64,000 nucleotides of DNA, taken from Camellia lanceoleosa. Lineage: Eukaryota > Streptophyta > Magnoliopsida > Ericales > Theaceae. The stretch lies in contig CM045763.1 in the NCBI GenBank assembly GCA_025200525.1, forward strand, positions 158,168,246 through 158,232,245, in the 5' to 3' direction. Shown piece after piece: positions 56,760 to 64,000 of the stretch; position 1 is the first letter of the stretch, and each line of letters opens with the position of its first letter. The notes under the pieces were generated by a model. It made no database searches. It saw only the letters and a list, made by a program, of their open reading frames with translations, and had not been told where the DNA came from. The position numbers were made by a program, and so were the translations under genes.

Positions 56760-57258
56760 TAGAACCAGGTTTTTGCGACGATAATATAGCTGTCGCCAAT
56801 GATATTGGCAATATTAACAAAAGGCCTTTAGCGACGGTATTTTCACCGTCACAAATAATATTTTTAGAGACGGCACATTTTTCTATCGCAAATAACAGTA
56901 TTAACGACGGTATTAAACCCGTCGCAAATAACCATTTTAGTGACGGTATTTTTACCATCTCAAATAAACCCTTTTGCGAAGGTATTTTACCGTCGCAAAT
57001 AACCATATTAGCGACGGTATTTTAGTGCCGTCTCAAAAACTTCAGATTTTTATACATTAATTGCGACAGTATTTTGCCGTCGCCAATATTTTGCGACGGT
57101 GTCTTACCGTCGCTAAAGACCTTTAGCTACCCCTTTTTTTGTGACCCCCTATTACCGTCGCTAAAAGCTATTTACCGTCGCAAAAAAGCTTTTGAGACGG
57201 CTTTTTGGGTATTGGCGACGGTATTTTACCGCCGCAAAAAAGCAAATTTTTTGTAGTG
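56760..57258. repeat. right subterminal repeats of the CACTA element
   Basis: About fifteen copies of a motif close to GCGACGGTATTTTACCGTCG, in both orientations, reach to the terminal inverted repeat. The motif is the same as in the left subterminal region. Confidence 0.85.
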
Positions 57259-58090
57259 AGTTTTCTCTTCTATTTATTCAAACAAGATGTAGAGAAATCA
57301 CGAGCTTCGTTTCTTTATTTTTTCTCTCTCATAACTTACATAATTGTCTTTCTTTTTTTTTTTTTCTTTTTTTTTCCCTACTAAATTACCAAACCTTAGC
57401 GCACAAATCAAAATGTCTTGAGCGTGGAAGATAATTATTTTTAGTATTGCTTCGTTAACTTCTATTTTATTTATTTTGCTATACTAATATTCTTTTGATG
57501 AATCAATTCGGAGAGAATATATTTGTGGATTAGGCTCTCTTTCAATCTACTAGCTCAATTGTTCATTTCGTCGGGTTGTTTGTATATATTATTTACTTAA
57601 AAAATTGAATTGATCTGATAATCACGATATATTCAACTAATTGTATTTATCGTTATAATATATACGAAAGTTTTGATAAAATGAATTATTAAATTATCAA
57701 AATAAGACTCATAATAAATCATATTGGCCCAGACAACATCCGCCAATCCAGATCATGGAGGGGAGCCCAATCCTACATGTAATTGGCTTCCTTCCCGTCC
57801 ATGACTGAGATTGGAGAGCGTTGTCTGGGTCTATGGGGGTGTATAGTACAAGTCCCATTTCAATTCAAACATTTATTTTATCAATAATGATTCATCTCAC
57901 TAAGTTGGGAGCACAAAAAAAAAAAAAACACAAGAGCAAAACATCCCATTATGTGGAACCCACACCACTTTAGAGCTATTAGTGCTCCTCTTTTTAGTGG
58001 TCTCACTCATTTTTCTTATTTTATTAGACTTTCGTGTACATCATCCATACAAAGAAATTAAGTCTACCTGATAATCATAACTTTTTTAAT
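57259..58090. repeat. direct repeat unit 2, right of the CACTA element
   Basis: It repeats 47997-48715 with an estimated 90 percent or so identity by eye. It differs by a 124-bp MITE at 57894-58017 and a changed T/C-rich tract at 57345-57380. No coding potential is seen. Confidence 0.85.
57885..58026. mobile_element. 124-bp MITE in repeat unit 2, 9-bp TSD
   Basis: The insert is 57894-58017, flanked by ATTTTATCA and ATTTTATTA. The arms are inverted (TCTCACTAAGTTGGGAGCA against TGAGACCACTAAAAAGAGGAGCA). Repeat unit 1 has the uninterrupted target ATTTTGTCA at about 48610-48618. The duplication length suggests a Mutator-like or hAT origin. Confidence 0.75.
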
Positions 58091-58284
58091 TTAACTTTTT
58101 TTAATAAAAAATAGAAGACAATTATATTTTTAAAACTAGACCATCTATTTTTTTGGTGATAAGTGTAGTAATTTAAAAATATTATAATTATTGAATTGAT
58201 ATAATTTTTTATCTGAATGATATATACGAAAGATCTCATAAAACGAACAATTCAAATTATTAAAAATAAAATTTTTAATATGTA

Positions 58285-59311
58285 TCACGAGCAGGGGCAG
58301 AGGGAGCATGTGACCAGGGGGGTCACGTGCCCCCCCTGGATTTTAGATTTTTTTTTACAAACATAAAAAAATATTTTAAATAAAAAATTACAAAAATATT
58401 ATTAGAGTAAAATGTTAATGGCACTTTAAAAATTATGAAAACAATAATGGTTGTTTTGACTGAAAATGAAGAGACTATTATAAATAAACCATATTAGCTA
58501 TGAAATTTTTTGAATGTAACGACGATGTCATTATTAGTGATATGCAAGTATAAGTAATATCACTATAAAGATATGAAATTTATTAGATTGTTAGTTACAT
58601 TTGACATGTGAGGTTCACTCTTAATGCGTTTATTTACTATTAGTGGGTGATATCACATACCAATGATGACGTGATATTACAATTATATTGAATTTTTAAT
58701 CAAATTTTGTATCGAAAAATAATTTATCATTATATAATTTATTTTAAGGCTTATATCCATATTTTTTTTTTGTACTGTCCATGATACACTAGTTACAAAT
58801 AACATTCAGCTTGTTTGTTTCCAATTTTCAGAAAATTGACTTTTTTATTTTTCGTATTTTAATGTTTTGAATGAATTTTTTTAATATTTTAAGCAATTTT
58901 TTTTAATTTTTAGACACACCTAACATAAATACACTTAAAAAGTATAATATTTGTGAAAAAAATATTTAAAAAATACAAAAATTCAGTATATTTTTTGTAT
59001 TTTTGTGTATTTATTAATTTTTTACAAATATTTTACTATTTAGATACATCTAATTAAGGTGCATTTAAAAAAATAAAAAATTACTTAAAATTCAAAAAAT
59101 ATTCACTAAAAACAAAAAAATGTGAAAAATAAAAAAATTCAATTTTCAAAAAACTGAATTCAGAAAACAGAAATCAAACACACTATTTTTTTTTTTTTTG
59201 ATTTTTTTTGAAATCAATCATAAAAACTTGCGTAAAATATATTTGTAAAAATTATTATAATTAATAAGTGCCCCTTTAATTTGATTTTCTGGCTCCGCCA
59301 CTGCTCACGAG
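58285..59311. mobile_element. non-autonomous hAT-type element, 8-bp TSD
   Basis: The element is 58293-59303 (1011 bp). It begins CAGGGGCAGAGGGAG and ends CTGGCTCCGCCACTG, which are inverted repeats of the hAT type. Flanks are ATCACGAG and CTCACGAG, an 8-bp duplication with one mismatch. The interior is AT-rich and I find no transposase. Confidence 0.82.
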
Positions 59312-59565
59312 TCTAGACAAAACTGTCAAAATTGGAGAGAAGTCTAATCCAATCTAAGTAAAAATGGTATACCTCATTTTTAGTCAATTTCGGCTATTCT
59401 TTTTCATTCGTCAACTTTTTGTTTGCTAACTTTTTGCAGGTGAATTTCTCAATTGTTTATTATTTTAACTAAAACATTAAGGATTATATTTTATTTTATT
59501 GAGTGAATACGTCTTCCGTACTTTATTTTGAAAGTATCAATTATAGCACAAATATTGTAAGATTT

Positions 59566-59596
<31 letters not shown>

Positions 59597-60643
59597 TTTA
59601 AGTATTTTTTCTCTTTACATTAATGTTATGTTTAGTTAGGAGATTTGAGAAGGAATTTAGAAAGAAAAAGGAAAAAGGTGTGTGAAACTAAGTGAAATGT
59701 AGGTATATTTTATTTACATTTTACTTAATTTTTCCCTTTTCCTTTTCAAATTCTCCTCAAATCCTCCAACCAAACACAGCGTAGTGAATTGTAAAAAATA
59801 ACTAATGAGTATTTTTTTTTTATATTTAACACAAATATATATATATATATTGAAGATGAATTAACATTAAAAAGAGAACCAGTCCATTGTGTGTTTTTTT
59901 AAAAGATTTATCTGGGAATTGTTGCTCTGCGGCATCCAACTCATCTTTATTTATTTATTTACCTTTTTTAGCAGCAGCTTCTTATTTAGAGTTTTTAGAA
60001 AAAGACGGGTATTTGAGTTACCTTAAGCGGAATAAATTACTAAAATTTGAAAGTTTGAATTATGAACCCTACTTACAAACCTTACGTTAACAAAGATGCT
60101 ACTAAAGTCTCCTTAGAGATGCCCATACTCCAAATCAATGTTGACATTAGATAGATGAACATAGAGAAATATTTTGCAAAGATATATTTTTGGATAAACA
60201 CATACGTATTCTATTTTCTCTATATTTAATATATAGAGATATTCTCGGGAGATAGTGATATAGTCTTCTTTAGCCACCCAAACTCTTAAAGATAATTCCA
60301 TAATTATCTTATTTAATTATATGAGAATAAGGTCAACACTCTATGAGTTATGGATCGTGTCAAATCTAATTCAATTTTCAACATCTCCCATTTGTCAACT
60401 TCAAATGTTATGAAGACAATTTTCTTTCCTCAGTTTCTCATTCAATCCATTTTTCATAAGGAAAAATGGAGCATGTAACTAACCAGAATATGTAAGGTAA
60501 AAGTGTTACATTAAGTTACCATCAAACTAATGTAATACACCACTCAAAATATCATGTCTATACCCCTGATTCATTAAATCACATTAGATCAAGTGTTTTA
60601 AACACCTCATGAGTCATAGCTCATAAATATGTTTAATCTGAAT
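59312..60643. other. AT-rich non-coding DNA with one MITE
   Basis: The MITE at 59623-59782 is listed separately. The small plus-strand opening at 59887-60090 has no recognisable domain. From about 60360 the sequence resembles LTR/3' flank of a copia-type element, but I cannot set a boundary. Confidence 0.45.
59623..59782. mobile_element. 160-bp MITE, copy 2
   Basis: It has the same foldback structure as 11842-12002, with GTTATGTTTAGTTAGGAG on the left, GCTGTGTTTGGTTGGAGG read from the right, and the same purine and pyrimidine arms. It lies in the same orientation as copy 1, as judged from GTGTGAAACTAAGTGAAATG inside. Confidence 0.7.
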
Positions 60644-61196
60644 TAGGGCTGAACAGAAAAATTGAAAAAATCACAAATCGGTTCCATCCAGACCGAACTG
60701 CGTGGTTTGGTTTGATTTTCTCAATACACGGTTCAGTCTTGATTATTAAAATAAACGAACCATACTTCATGGTTCAGTATTTGGTTTTATAGTTATTGAT
60801 CTGGTTTGGACTCGATCTGAACTGTTTATATATATATATATAATTTCTTACCTACAATAAATATTCAAATATCTTATTAATATCAAATACATATACATAA
60901 GTTATAATTTTTTACTTCTGTAAGTTAGTTCTTGTATAGTAGCAGAATCAATTGTAAGCAATTACCTTGACAATTTTTGGGTTGTAAATAATATTTTGTG
61001 GTCATGTTATGAATTATTAGAATATTTCTAAAAAATATGGTTCAAAATCGAATTGATTCGTGATTTATTGGTTCGGTCTAGTTTGGTTTCAAAATTTTCA
61101 TGATTTGGTTTGGTTCCAGATTTCATTTAATCGTAAGTAATGGCTTGGTCATGGTTTTCTCTTAAACCGAACCAATCTGAACCATACTCGCCTCTA
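60644..61196. mobile_element. hAT-like MITE rich in GGTTTGGTT motifs
   Basis: The ends are TAGGGCTGAACAG and, read from the right, TAGAGGCGAGTATGGTTCAG. The interior repeats GGTTTGGTTTG and its complement in both arms, a common layout of plant hAT-related MITEs with TAGGG ends. No target duplication was found. A (TA)n run lies at 60828-60843. Confidence 0.5.
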
Positions 61197-61204
61197 ACCC
61201 CAAA

Positions 61205-61796
61205 CACTGAGTTTGTACTCATGATAATATTGAAAACACAAATCTGACATAATTGCCCGAGCTATGAGCTATAATATAAGAGTATAATTTCCAACGATCT
61301 TCCATAGCCACTCATGTCAATCCACTCGGAGATGACCGCTTTCCTAGGCATGACCCTGTAGATTATATTCATCATGACCCTAAGATGGCATGCTAAATGA
61401 GTGACATTAAATCATCACTTAATGACGCAGTTCCAGGTCCAAGGGCATAGGATAAACTAATTACTAGGCCTAATAGGGCATACACAGTGCTAGAGCAGAG
61501 ACCCATCTAGTTATTCTCTCATATGATCGTTTGTAACACATACAACATGATATGTAAGCTATAGTGGAGGTCCCACTAAATTGGGTCTGTCACTTTCTAA
61601 CACAATACGAATCTTAATCTAGTCGCTATACAAGTGCCTAACCAGAGTTTCTTAGTGTAGTCACTCATCAAGCAGCTATCTAAGACCTCACATTAAACTA
61701 TATTCATGCTTCATTAAACTATGAAAAAAAACTTCATCTTCGACTTTTTGTAAGCCTTATGTTAGCCAAAGTTAAGGCAACATCTACTAATAAAAT

Positions 61797-61834
<38 letters not shown>

Positions 61835-62850
61835 CACTCCTAAGTTACAAAATATTTACCCCGCCCACTCTCTAAGGACTGAGATAATTTATATCTCATC
61901 ATGCTCACTCGATAAGTGCTAGGGTGATCGCTAGTGTGAGTGGATCGATATTTGCCTAGTGACATAATAGACAATGTGAAGTAATTTATAATATCAATTA
62001 TGCCACAAAACCACATTTAATAAAGAACAATGCATAAGATACTCATAATAATAGATATTATATATATATATATAAAATCATTTAATAAAGTCAATGAGGT
62101 ATAAAAAAAAACATGTTAAAAACCCTACAAAGTCCGAAACTCCTAACATGAGTCTAAAAGACATCTCTAGTAGTGGCTTTAGTCAATGGATCAGTCACCA
62201 TTGTGCTAGTAGAGACATGTTGTACAACTACCTTACGTCCTGTAATCGCATCTCAAATATAGTGAAGGTGAATATCAATATGTTTGGTCCAACCATGATA
62301 CTTGGGATCCCTATAATATGCCAAAATTGCCACGCTGCCAATATAGATCATAACGGCTTCATCTACAAGAGCCATTATCGCAAGGCACTATAAGAATCTC
62401 CTCAACCAAATAGCCTCTAGTATTATTGATGAAAAACAACATACTCTGACTCTATCATAGACAAAGCAATGCAAGACTGTTTTTTACTACACCATGAGAT
62501 AACCATTCCATTGAGTAAAAATGTGCAGCCTGTCATAGATTTGCGTTCATATGGATCAGTGGCCTAGTTTCTGTCACTATATCTCTTCAAACTCATATCT
62601 CTAACTTGGCAGCAAAGAATGAGATCCATCATTTCATGAAGATATCGAAAAATCCTCTTAACTACTTGCCAATGACCAAGTCCTGGGTTACTCGAGTAAT
62701 GACTAACCATTCCCACTACAAAGCATATGTTTGGTCAATTACACATCATCGTTACATCAGACTACCAACTGTCGTTTGTTTTTTTCCTCATCTATCTTGG
62801 GCAAGACTTTATGCTCAAAGTACATCCGTTCTCAATTAGAGTGCCAATGG
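61205..62850 (-). pseudogene. Ty1/copia relic: RT end, RNase H and 3' flank
   Basis: On the minus strand, with many frame changes, motifs in order are WIFRYLHGTMDLI near 62640, KSMTGCTFL near 62540, KKQSCIALSMIESEYV near 62470, EAIWLRRFL near 62410, RDPKYHGWTKHIDIHLHYI near 62300 and MVTDPLTKATTRDVF near 62180. That is the normal C-terminal order of a copia polyprotein. The stretch 61205-62090 downstream of it is non-coding and probably the 3' untranslated region and LTR. LTR F cuts off the upstream part at 62856. Confidence 0.75.
61801..61834. repeat. poly-T tract
   Basis: A run of 34 T residues lies inside the copia 3' flank. It may be the trace of a retroposed tail on the minus strand, but no retroposon body was identified. 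Confidence 0.8.
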
Positions 62851-62855
62851 GTTTG

Positions 62856-64000
62856 TGTAGACACCCCATTTTGACCGCCCTTAAAACTTGGGCACCTCAA
62901 TCCAAACACTCGATGATGAAAGTTACATTATGCAAATTGTTCAAATCTTCAGCAAAAGAATTCGGTTTCGAGTTTCAAACCCAAGCCTTCCACCCCATTT
63001 GGACCAAAACCCTTTTTTTAGCCTTACTACTCAGTGAGCAGCTGGGCCAATTAATGACCAGTGGGGCCAAAACAATTGGTTGACCGGCCAATTAATGGCT
63101 GGATGGCTAATTAAATGAGCAGGCTGGCCAATTAATGGGTAGGCCATACAAAATATTGGCCTGCCGACCATGTTCAGCGACAACAGATATTTTGAGACAA
63201 CCAGCTGTCCCCATGATCATGCCTTGCACCAGTTGTCTTATAATAGATATTTTCGACGTGAGATAGTGTTTTTCTATAAATACAAGCCCACTCCTCATGG
63301 TTTGCGGTTAGAAAAAAATTGCCAAGAGCCTGTAGCTTGCCAAACACTTTTCCTCTCTCTCTTGAAATATACATACACTATCCGTACATTTCTTAAGCCT
63401 AAACTTAAGGCCTCTTGCTGAGAATATTGAACATAAATTTCAGCTCTTGAGAGTGTTCAACTTGTGATTTGTGAATTAAAGAACATCCTCTCTTTGAAAT
63501 AGGGGTACTTTGTGCTTTTATACCATTTTTCCTATCTCTTTTCTTTGCTTTTTCATATTGATTTTCAGAGTTTACTTTGGCTCAAAAATGTGGTTTTGAG
63601 TCACAAAAAGAGAATGGGTTAGCCACCCTTCCTTAGGCTTGTTGCTTGTTTGAAACCTTTTGGCTTTAGCCTATTTTTCCTCACTTTTTCCACCTCAAAA
63701 ACTCAAATTTCAGCACTGTTTTTGGGCTGGTTCAGTGCTGTTTTGTGTGTTTAAATATGCTTTGAATATTGTAGATGTGTTGTTGTAAGTCCTCATAGGT
63801 GTAGCTTTCAATCCATTTGAGTTGATAGTCCTTTATTGCATTTTTTTTTTTATAGCTTTACTACATGTTCATACTATTGTAATCACCTTTGCATAATCAT
63901 CTCTGCAACCTCCCTCTATTCCTTGTTTATTTTGATTAAAGAGTTATGTTTAACAAAAGATTGTTGTTCAAGCATAAGAAAGAGAGCTTCCATACTTAAT
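62856..64000 (+). repeat. LTR F (Tat/Ogre-like), plus orientation, cut by the window end
   Basis: It starts TGTAGACACCCCATTTTGAC at 62856, the inverse of the right ends of LTRs A, B and C. Further matches include GATGATGAAAGTTA and TTGGACCAAAAC. The preceding GTTTG (62851-62855) is the expected half of a target duplication. Whether it is solo or belongs to a full element lies beyond the window. It interrupts the copia relic. Confidence 0.88.
63275..63282 (+). promoter_or_regulatory. TATA box of LTR F
   Basis: TATAAATA lies about 420 bp inside the LTR, followed by ACAAGCCCACTCC. Its place relative to the LTR start fits a U3 promoter, with the transcript beginning near 63305-63315. Confidence 0.6.

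Larger units (their letters stand above)
48713..57261 (+). mobile_element. CACTA (En/Spm-type) transposon, TSD AGT, with captured gene exons
   Basis: The element is 48716-57258 (8543 bp). It starts CACTACAAGAAAACTTGG and ends TTTTTTGTAGTG, and is flanked by AGT at 48713-48715 and 57259-57261. Both subterminal regions are filled with a short motif built on GCGACGGTA and its complement, as usual for CACTA. Inside are an exon from a membrane-protein gene, an exon from a PRP40C-like gene, the last exons of a CACTA-type ORF, and a 178-bp tandem array. No catalytic transposase domain is visible, so it is probably non-autonomous. It could be a host-gene-capturing derivative. Confidence 0.93.

Noticed and set aside
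59887..60090. 67-residue plus-strand ORF as a small gene
   Set aside because: No domain, no promoter or splice context, and flanked by transposon-derived DNA.
61797..61834. Poly-T tract as the tail of a LINE or processed pseudogene on the minus strand
   Set aside because: No retroposed body or target duplication could be found next to it.

Overview
The window is plant nuclear DNA, most likely from a dicot, and I see no intact host gene in it. It is AT-rich and rich in microsatellites, and almost every recognisable piece belongs to a transposable element of a typical angiosperm kind: Tat/Ogre-like and Tekay-like Ty3/gypsy elements, Ty1/copia, a Cassandra-type 5S-bearing LTR, CACTA, Mutator-like, hAT, Helitron and Tourist-like MITEs. 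The order dicot is an inference. No rRNA cluster, tRNA, organellar insert or bacterial gene was seen.

Layout. 1-11.25 kb: the 5' two thirds of a decayed Tat/Ogre-like element on the minus strand (LTR, PBS, gag, protease, broken RT-RNase H), split by a 3.5 kb solo LTR (A). 11.3-15.1 kb: AT-rich DNA with a small MITE and a Mutator-like element. 15.1-16.75 kb: a Pack-MULE that carries a fragment of an NAD-isocitrate dehydrogenase regulatory subunit gene next to a trihelix transcription-factor fragment. 18.3-28.4 kb: a complete but inactivated Tekay-type chromovirus on the minus strand, with both LTRs, PBS, PPT and the 5-bp target duplication ATTAT. 28.46-29.6 kb: a second Pack-MULE of the same family with a different captured fragment. 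30.8-39.9 kb: three solo LTRs nested inside one another (B in D in E). 41.0-41.9 kb: a foldback element. 42.5-47.0 kb: solo LTR C. 47.35-47.6 kb: a Cassandra solo LTR. 48.7-57.3 kb: an 8.5 kb CACTA element that carries an exon of a PRP40C-like splicing-factor gene, a membrane-segment exon, remains of a CACTA ORF and a 12-copy 178-bp satellite-like array. It sits between two copies of a ~0.7 kb direct repeat. 58.3-59.3 kb: a non-autonomous hAT element. 60.6-62.85 kb: a hAT-like MITE and a Ty1/copia relic. 62.86 kb to the end: a fourth Tat-like LTR (F), in the opposite orientation.

How the parts relate. Target-site duplications give a relative history. Element A is younger than the Tat element it splits. 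B is younger than D, and D is younger than E. The Tourist MITE entered one Tekay LTR after that element inserted, because the other LTR keeps the empty site. Six solo LTRs against one full-length element suggest that LTR-LTR recombination has been frequent here. The parts with the best claim to novelty are the chimeric Pack-MULE pair, the gene-capturing CACTA with its alternating tandem array, and the Tat-like element with repeated gag-capsid segments. I did not find a clear previously undescribed functional system.
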